Source: Streptomyces sp. SirexAA-E
GTDB taxonomy: Bacteria; Actinomycetota; Actinomycetes; Streptomycetales; Streptomycetaceae
DNA: 64,000 nucleotides
Reading direction: 5' to 3'
NCBI RefSeq assembly: GCF_000177195.2
Contig: NC_015953.1
Span: 6,634,001-6,698,000 of the forward strand
Shown: positions 1-8,268 of the stretch, piece after piece
Numbering within the stretch: the stretch's first letter is position 1
Layout: each line of letters begins with the position of its first letter
Program-made: the position numbers and the translations under genes
The notes under the pieces: model-generated
What the model was told of the DNA's origin: nothing
Database searches by the model: none
What the model saw: only the letters and a program-made list of their open reading frames with translations

Positions 1-1
1 G

Positions 2-31
2 CGCGGCCTGATGGCCGAGCTGAAACGGTGA
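2..31 (+). CDS. 3' end of an unidentified gene (partial)
   Basis: An open frame entering from the left edge ends at the TGA at 29-31 and encodes a tail reading RGLMAELKR. It is too short to identify. The GC pattern is consistent with coding sequence, but a chance open frame of nine codons cannot be excluded. It would be convergent with the ABC transporter gene that ends at 79. Confidence 0.3.
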   Translation, partial: RGLMAELKR

Positions 32-78
32 GCCGGGGCCCCGGGCCTCCGCGCGGCCCGGGGCCCTGTCCGCGTGAC

Positions 79-1986
79 CTACGCGGGCGCGCGGCGGTCG
101 GCGGGCCGGACGGCCTCCTCGGCCTCCGGCCGGTCGAACTGGGTGCGGTACAGCTCCGCGTACCGTCCCCCGATGGCCAGCAGCTCGTCGTGGGTGCCCC
201 GTTCCACGATCCGCCCCGCCTCGACCACCAGGATCAGGTCGGCGGCCCGCACGGTGGACAGCCGGTGGGCGATCACCACGGCGGTGCGGCCCTCCAGCGC
301 CTCGGCCAGGGCCTCCTGGACCGCCGCCTCCGAGGTGGAGTCCAGGTGCGCGGTCGCCTCGTCCAGGATGACCACCCGCTGACGGGCCAGCAGCAGCCGG
401 GCGATGGTCAGGCGTTGGCGTTCGCCGCCGGACAGCCGGTAGCCGCGCTCACCCACGACCGTGTCCAGGCCGTCCGGCAGCGAGGCCACGAGACCGTCCA
501 GCCGGGAGCGGCGCAGCGCGTCCCAGACCTCGTCCTCGGTGGCGTCGGGCCGGGCGATCAGCAGATTCGCCCGCACGGACTCGTGGAAGAGGTGTCCGTC
601 CTGGGTGACCATGCCGAGCGTCTCGCGGATCGACTCCGCGCTGAGGTCCCGTACGTCGACGCCGTTCAGGCGCACGCTGCCGGCGTCGGCGTCGTACAGC
701 CGGGGGAGCAGTTGGGCGACGGTCGACTTGCCCGCCCCCGAGGAGCCGACGAGGGCGACCATGCGGCCGGGCGCGGCGGTGAAGGAGACGTCGTGGAGCA
801 CCTGGGCGCCGCCCCGCCGGTCGAGCGTGGCGACCTCCTCCAGGGAGGCGAGGGAGACCTTGTCGGCGGACGGGTAGCCGAAGGAGACGCCGTCGAACTC
901 CACGGCCACCGGCCCGTCCGGGACCCGCCGGGCGTCGGGCCTCTCCTCGATCAGCGGCTTCAGGTCGAGGACCTCGAAGACCCGCTCGAAGCTGACCAGG
1001 GCGCTCATCACCTCGACCCTGGCGCCCGCCAGTGCGGTGAGCGGCGCGTAGAGCCGGGTGAGGAGCAGGGCCAGGGAGACGACCGCGCCCGGTTCCAGGC
1101 TGCCGCGCAGCGCGTAGAGGCCGCCGAGCCCGTAGACCAGCGCGAGGGCCAGTGCGGAGACCAGGGTGAGCGCCGTGATGAACGTGGACTGGAGCATCGC
1201 CGTACGGACGCCGATGTCCCGCACCCGGCCCGCCCGGGCGGCGAACGCCGCGGATTCGTCGGCGGGGCGCCCGAACAGCTTGACCAGGGTCGCGCCCGGT
1301 GCCGAGAAGCGCTCCGTCATCCGGGTGCCCATGCTCGCGTTGTGCCCCGCTGCCTCCCGCTGGAGCGCGGCCATCCGGGAGCCCATCCGCCGCGCCGGCA
1401 CGACGAACACCGGCAGCAGCACCAGGGCGAGCAGGGTGATCTGCCAGGAGATGGTCAGCATCACGGCCAGTGTCAGCACCAGGGTGACGAGGTTGGAGAC
1501 GACGCCGGAGAGCGTGTTGCTGAAGGCCCGTTGCGCGCCGATCACGTCGTTGTTGAGCCGGCTGACCAGCGCGCCCGTCCGGGTGCGGGTGAAGAAGGCG
1601 ACGGGCATCCGCTGGACGTGGTCGAAGACCGCCGTGCGCAGGTCCAGGATCAGCCCCTCGCCGAGCGTCGCCGACAGCCACCGGGTGAGGAGGGCCAGCG
1701 CCGCCTCCGCGACGGCGATCAGGGCGATCAGCAGGGCGAGACGGGTGACCGTCCCGCTGTCGTCACCCCGCACGATCGCGTCGACGACCCGCCCCGCCAG
1801 CACCGGTGTGGCCACCGCGAGCAGCGCGGTGACCACACTCAGCAGCAGGAAGCGGAGGATCCGCGCCCGGTGCGGCCGGGCGAACGTCCCGATGCGGCGC
1901 AAGGTGGCCCGGGAGAAGGGTCTGCGGCCCTCCTGCGCGTTCATCGCACTGTGCAGTGACGTCCAGGCGGTGACTTCCATGTCCAT
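79..1986 (-). CDS. ABC exporter, fused permease-ATPase half-transporter
   Basis: A 635-aa half-size ABC exporter (MsbA/MDR type). Six predicted membrane helices occupy roughly residues 35-330, and the nucleotide-binding domain follows from about 365 to 610. Visible motifs are Walker A GSSGAGKS (about 414-421), signature LSGGERQ (about 518), Walker B VVILDEATAHLD (about 537) and the switch AHRLST. It should act as a membrane homodimer or heterodimer exporting hydrophobic compounds. The ATG at 1986 is preceded by GGAGG with a longish 10-nt spacer. The promoter carries a SoxR-type palindrome (separate entry). This matches the known pattern in S. coelicolor, where an ABC transporter (SCO7008) is a SoxR target induced by redox-active antibiotics. 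The fold assignment is certain; the substrate is inferred only from the regulator site. Confidence 0.93.
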   Translation of the reverse strand: MDMEVTAWTSLHSAMNAQEGRRPFSRATLRRIGTFARPHRARILRFLLLSVVTALLAVATPVLAGRVVDAIVRGDDSGTVTRLALLIALIAVAEAALALLTRWLSATLGEGLILDLRTAVFDHVQRMPVAFFTRTRTGALVSRLNNDVIGAQRAFSNTLSGVVSNLVTLVLTLAVMLTISWQITLLALVLLPVFVVPARRMGSRMAALQREAAGHNASMGTRMTERFSAPGATLVKLFGRPADESAAFAARAGRVRDIGVRTAMLQSTFITALTLVSALALALVYGLGGLYALRGSLEPGAVVSLALLLTRLYAPLTALAGARVEVMSALVSFERVFEVLDLKPLIEERPDARRVPDGPVAVEFDGVSFGYPSADKVSLASLEEVATLDRRGGAQVLHDVSFTAAPGRMVALVGSSGAGKSTVAQLLPRLYDADAGSVRLNGVDVRDLSAESIRETLGMVTQDGHLFHESVRANLLIARPDATEDEVWDALRRSRLDGLVASLPDGLDTVVGERGYRLSGGERQRLTIARLLLARQRVVILDEATAHLDSTSEAAVQEALAEALEGRTAVVIAHRLSTVRAADLILVVEAGRIVERGTHDELLAIGGRYAELYRTQFDRPEAEEAVRPADRRAPA

Positions 1987-2025
1987 GCGGGCGATACCTC
2001 CGAAGCTCGGGTCCGTACGCGGGGA

Positions 2026-2056
2026 ACGCTAGGACCTCAAGTTTCCTTGAGGTCAA
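2026..2056 (-). promoter_or_regulatory. SoxR box within the ABC transporter promoter
   Basis: The 18-bp element CCTCAAGTTTCCTTGAGG lies at 2035-2052, inside a longer inverted repeat of 9-bp arms (2033-2041 and 2046-2054). It matches the SoxR consensus CCTCAAGTTAACTTGAGG except in the centre. On the minus strand it sits between a -35 TTGACC (2056-2051) and a -10 TAGCGT (2031-2026). The 19-bp spacer is the overlong spacing characteristic of SoxR/MerR-activated promoters. Transcription would begin about 30 nt before the ATG at 1986. Confidence 0.8.
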
Positions 2057-2098
2057 CACGCGTGCCCCCGGCCGGTGCCAGGTGCCGCCCGTCCGGCC

Positions 2099-2971
2099 TC
2101 AGGCGTGCGGCACCACGGCGACCGCGCACGGCGCGTGGTGGAGCGCGGCGTGGGTGACGGAACCCAGTCGGCGTACACCCGGTTCATGGGTGCGGCGGCC
2201 GACGACCAGGAGCTGGGCGCCCTCGGTGCGGGAGAGCAGGACCTCCGACGCCGGGCCCGCCCCGACCTGTTCGACGACCTCGACCTGCGGGTACTTCTCA
2301 CGCCACGGCTTCAGGGCGTCGGCCAGGATCCGCCGGTGCACCGGCTCCAGCCCGCCCTGCTGCTCGGCCACCCACATCGATCCAGGGCTCCACATGAGGA
2401 CCGGGGGGACCTCCCACGCGTACACGGCGCGCAGCGGCACACCGCGTTCGGCGGCGGCGCCGAACGCGAAGTCGAGCACCGGGCCTCCGGCCGTCTCCGC
2501 GTCCTGCACGCCGACGACGACGTCCCCGGAGGGCCGCGGCGCGGGAGCGTCCGGATGCGTCTCGCGCACCATGACGACCGGCCTGGTGGTACGGCGCAGC
2601 ACGTGCAGGGAGACCGAACCGATCAGATAGCCGGCGAGCGTCCCGTAACCCCGCGAGCCGAGCACGAGCATCCGCGCCCGGGCGGCCTCGTCGACCAGGG
2701 TGGGCACCGGATCGCCGACGACCAGCTCGGCAGAGACGTCCAGCGAGGGATGCGCGGCGGTGACCCGGGACTCGGCGTCGCCCAGCACGGCGCGCACCAT
2801 GCGCTCCTCGGCCTCCCGGTCCCCGACGTAGGAGGTGTCGCCGGCGCGCCACGCCCAGGCGTACACCAGCCGCAGCGCCGCCCCCCGCCGGACGGCCTCG
2901 TGCGCCGCCCAGTCGGCGGCGGCGACGGAATGGCCCGTTCCGTCCAGCCCTACGGTGATGGTGACCGGCAT
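2099..2971 (-). CDS. Tandem universal stress protein (UspA family)
   Basis: A 290-aa cytoplasmic protein made of two Usp domains (about 1-140 and 150-290), a typical length for the tandem form. The first half carries an ATP-binding signature GSRGYG followed by a GS-containing loop. The second half has the equivalent GRRTHEPGVRRLGS. Such proteins bind ATP and act in stress or dormancy physiology; the specific role is unknown. The ATG at 2971 was chosen because AGGAGG lies 6 nt upstream; a further in-frame ATG at 3007 has no ribosome-binding site. The gene lies upstream of the ABC transporter on the same strand, but the SoxR promoter between them makes cotranscription of the exporter from here unnecessary. 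Confidence 0.92.
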   Translation of the reverse strand: MPVTITVGLDGTGHSVAAADWAAHEAVRRGAALRLVYAWAWRAGDTSYVGDREAEERMVRAVLGDAESRVTAAHPSLDVSAELVVGDPVPTLVDEAARARMLVLGSRGYGTLAGYLIGSVSLHVLRRTTRPVVMVRETHPDAPAPRPSGDVVVGVQDAETAGGPVLDFAFGAAAERGVPLRAVYAWEVPPVLMWSPGSMWVAEQQGGLEPVHRRILADALKPWREKYPQVEVVEQVGAGPASEVLLSRTEGAQLLVVGRRTHEPGVRRLGSVTHAALHHAPCAVAVVPHA

Positions 2972-3062
2972 GATCGCCTCCTGGTGGGAAAAGGATCTCG
3001 GGCCCATCCTCCCCGAGGCCTCCGGCGGCGCTCACCCCGGCCTCCGGCGAGTGCCCCGTACA

Positions 3063-3110
3063 CGCCGAGGGCCGCCGAGCGGGTCCGAACCCGGCCGGCG
3101 GCCCTCGGCG
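3063..3110 (-). terminator. Intrinsic terminator after the VWA operon
   Basis: A perfect 14-bp stem (3063-3076 pairing with 3097-3110) encloses a 20-nt loop. It lies just beyond the stop codon at 3124 of the downstream gene of the minus-strand VWA pair. There is no U-tract, as is usual in Streptomyces. Confidence 0.65.
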
Positions 3111-3123
3111 TCGTGGCTCCGCG

Positions 3124-3978
3124 TCAGAAGCCCGGCGGGACGTGGGACGGACGCCCGCGCCCGCGGGTCAGGTTGTAGCCGAACACCGCGGCGAGCGCGG
3201 CGAGTACGCCGCCGCCCACGGTCCACAGCCAGCGGTCGGTCCACCAGCCGGACGTCCAGCCGTCCTCGGGCTCGCTGCCCGGCGCCGCCTTCGGCCGCTC
3301 GTCGTCACCGCTGTCCCCGGACACCGCCTGTGCGACGGAGGACGCCCCCGGCACCAGCGGCTCGGAGAGCGTGCCGTCCACGTCGTGGGAGCCGCCCTTG
3401 TCGACGGAGGTGACCCGGGCCTCGGCACGGACCGGCAGACCCAGGTCCTCCTCCGCCAGGTCCACGACGGTCAGCCGTACGTAGTAGCTGCCGGGCAGCG
3501 GGTCGTTCGCCCACGGCTCGGACCAGGCGCGCACGGTACGCAGCACGCACGACAGCTCGACGGTGTTCGCGTCCGGCGCTGCCTTCCGGGTCTGGTGGCC
3601 GTACATGCACGCCTGACGGCGGCGCAGCCCGTCGTACACGTCGACCTGCCAGGTCGACGCGCCGTGCCGGGTGGCGCTCTCGGGGAGCGTCACCTTCGCG
3701 CGGACGGTGGCCCGTTCGCCGGCGTCGGCGGGGAAGACCCAGTACAGGTAGTCACCCGTGGACGCCTCGGCCGTGGCCGTCTGCTCCTGCTGGACCGGCG
3801 TGGCGGTACGGAAGGTGGTGCCCGCCTCCGTCGGCCCGGCGCCCTCGTCGTCGGCCGGGCTCGCGCTCGCCGACGGGTCGTCGGCCAGGGCCGCCCCCGC
3901 CGAGGTGAGCAGGGCGGTCCCGGCGAGCAGGACCCCGGCGCACACGCGCCCGAGACGGTTTCTGCGGGTGGTACGCAT
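3124..3978 (-). CDS. Secreted, C-terminally membrane-anchored protein coupled to the VWA gene
   Basis: A 284-aa protein with an N-terminal signal peptide (positive start, hydrophobic core, cut near ALADDPS), a beta-rich extracellular part, a Ser/Pro-rich linker and one C-terminal membrane helix (WLWTVGGGVLAALAAVFGY) followed by basic residues. Its ATG overlaps the stop of the upstream VWA gene in the sequence TGATG and is preceded by GGAGG, so translation is coupled. Its extracellular part resembles the C-terminal half of the VWA protein in pattern (YW motif, then a Gly-rich turn, a late YVRLTVVDL strand). The two therefore probably form a complex on the outer face of the membrane. No enzymatic motif is visible and the function is unknown. 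Confidence 0.85.
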   Translation of the reverse strand: MRTTRRNRLGRVCAGVLLAGTALLTSAGAALADDPSASASPADDEGAGPTEAGTTFRTATPVQQEQTATAEASTGDYLYWVFPADAGERATVRAKVTLPESATRHGASTWQVDVYDGLRRRQACMYGHQTRKAAPDANTVELSCVLRTVRAWSEPWANDPLPGSYYVRLTVVDLAEEDLGLPVRAEARVTSVDKGGSHDVDGTLSEPLVPGASSVAQAVSGDSGDDERPKAAPGSEPEDGWTSGWWTDRWLWTVGGGVLAALAAVFGYNLTRGRGRPSHVPPGF

Positions 3979-5252
3979 CAGTTGGTCCTCCAGACGGCGA
4001 TACGCCAGCGCGAGATCCAGCCGGTCAGCAGGCCCGCGACCAGCCCGGTCAGCACCAGGGCGCCCAGCAGCCACCAGCCCCGCCCGAGACCGAACGCGGC
4101 GACGTCGGACGCGTCGTCCGGGCCGTCCACGAGATCGATGGTCAGCTCGACGGGCATGCCGGGAGTGGTCTTCACGGACGCGGGAGCCGAGAAGGAGTTG
4201 CCGAGGTCGAGGCAGACGGTCTCGGCCGGGGGCTCCTCGCCGTCCACGTCGTCCAGTTCGGGCTTCGGGTACCGCAGCCCCGCCGAGATCGCGTCCGTGC
4301 GCCCGGTGCCGGACTCCGAGCCCCGGACGATCTCACGGCCGTGGGTGGTCACCGCGCGCAGCAGCACACCGTAGTCGTTGTCGACGGCGCGGTCCGCCGA
4401 GACGCTCACCGAGGCGCGCAGCTCCTGGCCGGGCCGGACGTCCACCCGGTACCAGCGGTGCTTGCCGATCTCCTGGCGGTCGGTGTACAGACCGGCCTTC
4501 AGCTCGGGGGCCGACGAGCAGCTGCCCGCGCCCTCGGTGGCCACGGGGGTGATGGTGGGCTCGGCCGCCCGGTCGACCAACTGCTTGACACGGCCGGAGA
4601 GTTCGTCGGCGTGCTGGACGGCGGTGTAGGTGCCGCCGGTGGCCTCGGCGATGCAGGTCAGCTGCTGCCGGATCTTGGCGTTCGGCACCAGACCGAGGGT
4701 GTCGATGACGAGGTGGATGCCGCGGGCGGCGATGTCACGCGCGACCTCGCACGGGTCGAGCGGCCCGCAGGTGTCCTCGCCGTCGGTGATCAGCACGATC
4801 CGCCGGGTGGCGTCGCCGCCGTCGAGGTCGTCGGCCGCGCCGAGCAGGGCCGGGCCGATGGGGGTCCAGCCGGTCGGCGCGAGCGTGGCGACGGCGGTCT
4901 TGGCCTCGGTGCGGTCGAGCGGCCCGACCGGGTAGAGCTGCTTGGTGTCCTTGCAGCCCACCTTGCGGTCGTCGCCCGGGTAGTTGGCGCCGAGCGTCCG
5001 GATGCCGAGCTGCACCTCCTCGGGCACCGCGTCCAGGACGTCGTTGAACGCCTGCTTGGCCGCGCTCATCCGGGACTGACCGTCGATGTCCCGGGTGCGC
5101 ATGGAACCGCTGACGTCCAGGACGAGTTCGACCTTGGGCGACAGGGCGGAGGGGGGTTCGTCTGCGGCGGCCGGGAGCGCGGTGCCGAGCCCGGCGGCCA
5201 GGGTGGCGAGCAGAACGCACACCCCGGCCGTCAGCCGTTTTCTTATGATCAT
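3978..5252 (-). CDS. Secreted von Willebrand factor A domain protein
   Basis: A 424-aa protein. A signal peptide ends near PAAADEPP. A VWA domain (about residues 38-215) follows, with an intact MIDAS metal site: DVSGS at the first strand and GEDTCG in the later loop. A beta-rich domain and a C-terminal membrane helix (WWLLGALVLTGLVAGLL) complete it. It should be anchored outside the cell and bind a partner protein through a divalent metal; the partner may be the coupled gene product immediately downstream. ATG at 5252 has AGGAT about 6 nt upstream. Substrate and pathway are unknown. Confidence 0.9.
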   Translation of the reverse strand: MIIRKRLTAGVCVLLATLAAGLGTALPAAADEPPSALSPKVELVLDVSGSMRTRDIDGQSRMSAAKQAFNDVLDAVPEEVQLGIRTLGANYPGDDRKVGCKDTKQLYPVGPLDRTEAKTAVATLAPTGWTPIGPALLGAADDLDGGDATRRIVLITDGEDTCGPLDPCEVARDIAARGIHLVIDTLGLVPNAKIRQQLTCIAEATGGTYTAVQHADELSGRVKQLVDRAAEPTITPVATEGAGSCSSAPELKAGLYTDRQEIGKHRWYRVDVRPGQELRASVSVSADRAVDNDYGVLLRAVTTHGREIVRGSESGTGRTDAISAGLRYPKPELDDVDGEEPPAETVCLDLGNSFSAPASVKTTPGMPVELTIDLVDGPDDASDVAAFGLGRGWWLLGALVLTGLVAGLLTGWISRWRIAVWRTN

Positions 5253-5255
5253 CGA

Positions 5256-5275
5256 CGGATCCTATTGAAGATCCG
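5256..5275 (-). promoter_or_regulatory. Hairpin covering the ribosome-binding site of the VWA gene
   Basis: CGGATC (5256-5261) and GATCCG (5270-5275) form a 6-bp stem with an 8-nt loop. On the minus strand the stem and loop contain the AGGATC that serves as Shine-Dalgarno for the ATG at 5252, so the structure could mask translation initiation. The stem is short, and this may be coincidental. Confidence 0.3.
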
Positions 5276-5334
5276 CGGTCATCCCCAAAACCGGTCCGGT
5301 CCCGGCCACTTCGGGGCGCGGGGCACAGCCCGGG

Positions 5335-6816
5335 TCAGCCCCCGAGCAGCGGCACCGAGGCCCGGTCGAGCACCGAGCCGATCCGGTCCCAGGCCTCCGT
5401 GTCCCGTTCCACCGCCGGGAGTTCGGCGTCCTCGGCCGCCGCGTTCCAGCGGGTGGCCACCGCGACCGGGTCGCCGCCGCCGGCCGCGGACGCGGCGAGG
5501 GCCGCCGCGCCCCGGGCGACGAGTTCGCCGCTGCCGGGCACGATCAGGGGGCGTCCGGAGAGCCGGCGCACCGTCTCCACCCAGGTGCGCCCCTGGGCGC
5601 CGCCGCCGATCAGCCTCAGCGGCCGGGCGGCCACCTCGGGGTCGGCCGGGTCGAGACCGCAGGCGCTCGACAGTTCGTCCAGCGCGCGCAGCACGGTGAA
5701 GGCCGCGCCCTCGTAGGCCGCGCCCAGCAGCTGCTGCGGTGTGGTGTCGTGTCGCAGGCCGGTCAGCAGACCGGCGGAGGTCGGCAGGTCCGGGGTGCGC
5801 TCCCCGTCCAGGAAGGGGAGGAGCACGGCCTCGCCGCCGGGCACCGCGTCGTCGCGGTGCAGTCCGAGCAGAGTGGCGACCTTGTCCACGGCCAGCGTGC
5901 AGTTGAGCGTGCAGGCCAGCGGGAGGTACGTGCCGTCGGCCGCCGCGAAGCCGGAGAGGGCCGTGGAGGCAGGCCGGGCGAGGGAGGCGGCGAAGACCGT
6001 CCCGGAGGTGCCGAGACTGAGGACGGGATGGTCCAGCAGCCCGGCGCCGCCCAGCCCGAGGCCGACCGCGGCGCTCATGTTGTCCCCCGTGCCGGCCGCG
6101 ACGGCGATGCCCTCGGGCAGCCCCAGCGCCCCGGCCGCCGAGGCGGTCAGCGAGCCGATCCGCACCGCCCCGGTCGCGGCTACCGGAGGCAGCAGCGCCT
6201 CGTCGAGTCCGAGCAGTCCCAGCAGCTCGGGGTCGTAGGCGTGGGTCCCGGTCGAGTACCAGCAGGTGCCCGAGGCGTCACCCGGGTCGGTCGCCGCGGT
6301 GCCCGCGAGCCGCTCGGTCAGGAAGTCGTGCGGCAGCCGTACGGCTGCGGCGGCCTCCGCGTTCGACGGATCGTTCTCCCGCAGCCACTGCCACTTCGAG
6401 GCCGTCATGGAGGCCACCGGCACCGTGCCGGTGCGCGCGGTCCAGGCGTCGGGCCCGCCCAGCTCGGCGGTGAGCGCCGCGGCCTGCGGCGCGGAGCGGG
6501 TGTCGTTCCACAGCAGCGCCGGGCGCAGTGGGCGGCCGGACCGGTCGAGCACCACGAGGCCGTGCTGCTGTCCGGCGACGGCGATCCCGGTGACCGAGGA
6601 CGCGGACAGACCGGACTCCTTGAGTCCCCCGGCCACCGCGTCGCACAGCGCCCGCCACCAGACCTCGGGGTCGCTCTCGCGGGCCCCGCCCTCGCCCGTG
6701 ACGACGTGCGGGGCGCGGCCGACGGCCAGCAGCTCGCCGGTGACGGTGTCGATGACGGCCGCCTTGGTGGACTGGGTGGAGCTGTCCACGCCGATGACGA
6801 CGGTACGCGGCGGCAT
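5335..6816 (-). CDS. xylB: Xylulokinase
   Basis: A 493-aa FGGY-family sugar kinase that phosphorylates D-xylulose to xylulose 5-phosphate in the cytoplasm. The N-terminal phosphate-binding strand GVDSSTQSTKAAVID and the substrate loop GQQHGLVVLD are as in XylB. The second domain carries GTGDNMSAAVG with the catalytic Asp, and GGGAQGRTWVE near the C-terminus. The ATG at 6816 follows AGAGGTGG; an upstream in-frame ATG at 6882 lies in the promoter region and lacks such a site. It is divergent from xylA, the preceding enzyme of the pathway, with shared operators between them. Confidence 0.95.
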   Translation of the reverse strand: MPPRTVVIGVDSSTQSTKAAVIDTVTGELLAVGRAPHVVTGEGGARESDPEVWWRALCDAVAGGLKESGLSASSVTGIAVAGQQHGLVVLDRSGRPLRPALLWNDTRSAPQAAALTAELGGPDAWTARTGTVPVASMTASKWQWLRENDPSNAEAAAAVRLPHDFLTERLAGTAATDPGDASGTCWYSTGTHAYDPELLGLLGLDEALLPPVAATGAVRIGSLTASAAGALGLPEGIAVAAGTGDNMSAAVGLGLGGAGLLDHPVLSLGTSGTVFAASLARPASTALSGFAAADGTYLPLACTLNCTLAVDKVATLLGLHRDDAVPGGEAVLLPFLDGERTPDLPTSAGLLTGLRHDTTPQQLLGAAYEGAAFTVLRALDELSSACGLDPADPEVAARPLRLIGGGAQGRTWVETVRRLSGRPLIVPGSGELVARGAAALAASAAGGGDPVAVATRWNAAAEDAELPAVERDTEAWDRIGSVLDRASVPLLGG

Positions 6817-7026
6817 GGGCCACCTCTTCCTCGCTCGCTTGTTTTGATCGTGCGACGAACAAATTACGTGATCGTCGCCCACGCCAACAGAGGCGGGCCG
6901 GGTTTTGTCGTATCAGGGGGTTACGTCGACAGGCTGCCTCGTGACACATTAATAATGTCACTGAACAAATCAGTCGGTCCCCGGTGGGCCGACGCCCCAC
7001 CCGACGTACACGAAGGCGGACAGACG
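6817..7026. promoter_or_regulatory. Divergent xylB/xylA promoter region with candidate repressor sites
   Basis: This 210-bp gap is distinctly AT-richer than its surroundings. The 8-mer GAACAAAT occurs twice in the same orientation, at 6857-6864 near xylB and at 6963-6970 near xylA. An upstream TTGTT at 6839-6843 pairs with AACAA at 6858-6862. A palindrome with arms GTGACA and TGTCAC spans 6941-6961 around the core CATTAATAA. The adjacent ROK regulator is the obvious candidate ligand. The positions of -35/-10 boxes are not clear. Confidence 0.55.
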
Positions 7027-8196
7027 ATGCCGGAGCGTTTCACTCCCACTCCTGAGGACAAGTTCACGTTCGGTCTGTGGACCGTGGGCTGGCGGGGCAA
7101 CGACCCGTTCGGTGAGCCGACGCGTCCGGTGCTGGACCCGGTGGAGTCGGTCGAGCGGCTGGCGGAGCTCGGTGCGCACGGGGTGACGTTCCATGACGAC
7201 GACCTGATTCCGTTCGGGTCGGACGACCGTGAGCGGGCGCGGCTGGTCGGGCGGTTCAGGGAGGCGCTGGAGCGTACCGGGCTCAAGGTGCCGATGGCGA
7301 CGACGAACCTGTTCACGCACCCGGTGTTCAAGGACGGCGGGTTCACCTCCAACGACCGTGACGTGCGGCGGTTCGCGCTGCGCAAGGTGATCCGCAACAT
7401 CGATCTCGCGGTGGAGCTCGGCGCGCAGACGTATGTGGCCTGGGGCGGGCGTGAGGGCGCCGAGTCCGGTGCGGCCAAGGACGTGCGGTCGGCCCTGGAC
7501 CGGATGAAGGAGGCCTTCGACCTGCTGGGCGACTACGTCACCGAGCAGGGCTACGACCTGCGGTTCGCGATCGAGCCCAAGCCCAACGAGCCCCGCGGTG
7601 ACATCCTGCTGCCCACGATCGGGCACGCGCTGGCCTTCATCGAGCGCCTGGAGCGCCCCGAGCTGGTCGGGGTGAACCCGGAGACCGGGCACGAGCAGAT
7701 GGCCGGGCTGAACTTCCCCCACGGCATCGCGCAGGCCCTGTGGGCGGGCAAGCTCTTCCACATCGACCTCAACGGCCAGTCCGGGATCAAGTACGACCAG
7801 GACTTCCGCTTCGGCGCCGGTGACCTGCGCCAGGCGTTCTGGCTCGTGGACCTCCTGGAGACGGCCGGCTGGGACGGCTCACGCCACTTCGACTTCAAGC
7901 CGGTACGCACCGACGGCATCGACGGGGTGTGGGAGTCCGCGAAGAACTGCATGCGCAACTACCTCATCCTCAAGGAGCGCGCCGCCGCCTTCCGCGCCGA
8001 CCCCGCCGTCCAGGAGGCCCTCACCGCCTCCCGCCTCGACGAACTCGCCCGCCCCACCGCCGACGACGGCCTCAAGGCACTCCTCGCCGACCGCACCGCC
8101 TACGAGGACTTCGACGCCACCGCCGCCGCCGAACGCTCCATGGCCTTCGAAGCCCTCGACCAGCTCGCCATGGACCACCTCCTCAACGTCCGCTGA
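7027..8196 (+). CDS. xylA: Xylose isomerase
   Basis: A 389-aa class I xylose isomerase, the same length as the well-known Streptomyces enzymes; it converts D-xylose to D-xylulose. Recognisable active-site elements are the catalytic His in GVTFHDDD, the metal-binding IEPKPNEPRGD, NPETGHEQ and HIDLNGQ, YDQDFRFG, and the final FDFKP Asp. The ATG at 7027 follows AAGGCGGA. The reading frame is open far upstream, but only this start gives the canonical N-terminus. It pairs divergently with xylB. Confidence 0.98.
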   Translation: MPERFTPTPEDKFTFGLWTVGWRGNDPFGEPTRPVLDPVESVERLAELGAHGVTFHDDDLIPFGSDDRERARLVGRFREALERTGLKVPMATTNLFTHPVFKDGGFTSNDRDVRRFALRKVIRNIDLAVELGAQTYVAWGGREGAESGAAKDVRSALDRMKEAFDLLGDYVTEQGYDLRFAIEPKPNEPRGDILLPTIGHALAFIERLERPELVGVNPETGHEQMAGLNFPHGIAQALWAGKLFHIDLNGQSGIKYDQDFRFGAGDLRQAFWLVDLLETAGWDGSRHFDFKPVRTDGIDGVWESAKNCMRNYLILKERAAAFRADPAVQEALTASRLDELARPTADDGLKALLADRTAYEDFDATAAAERSMAFEALDQLAMDHLLNVR

Positions 8197-8230
8197 ACAG
8201 GCTGCCGTGAGCGACGGCACCGAAGGACCA

Positions 8231-8265
8231 CGCCCCCGGGCCGCACACCGTGCGGTCCGGGGGCG
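8231..8265. terminator. Bidirectional terminator between xylA and the ROK regulator gene
   Basis: A 16-bp stem (8231-8246 with 8250-8265, one G-T wobble pair) is closed by a 3-nt loop. It lies between the convergent stops at 8196 and 8269, so it can serve both transcripts. Confidence 0.8.
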
Positions 8266-8268
8266 CCG

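Noticed and set aside
28..1959. 643-codon open frame opposite the ABC transporter
   Set aside because: It is an antisense shadow produced by high GC; its translation is low-complexity Arg/Gly/Gln/Asp-rich, while the minus strand has every ABC motif.
5749..7026. Long open frame continuous with xylA that would add about 420 residues to its N-terminus
   Set aside because: The upstream part runs antisense to xylB, has no homology to protein families I know, and the xylA start at 7027 has a ribosome-binding site and the canonical N-terminus.
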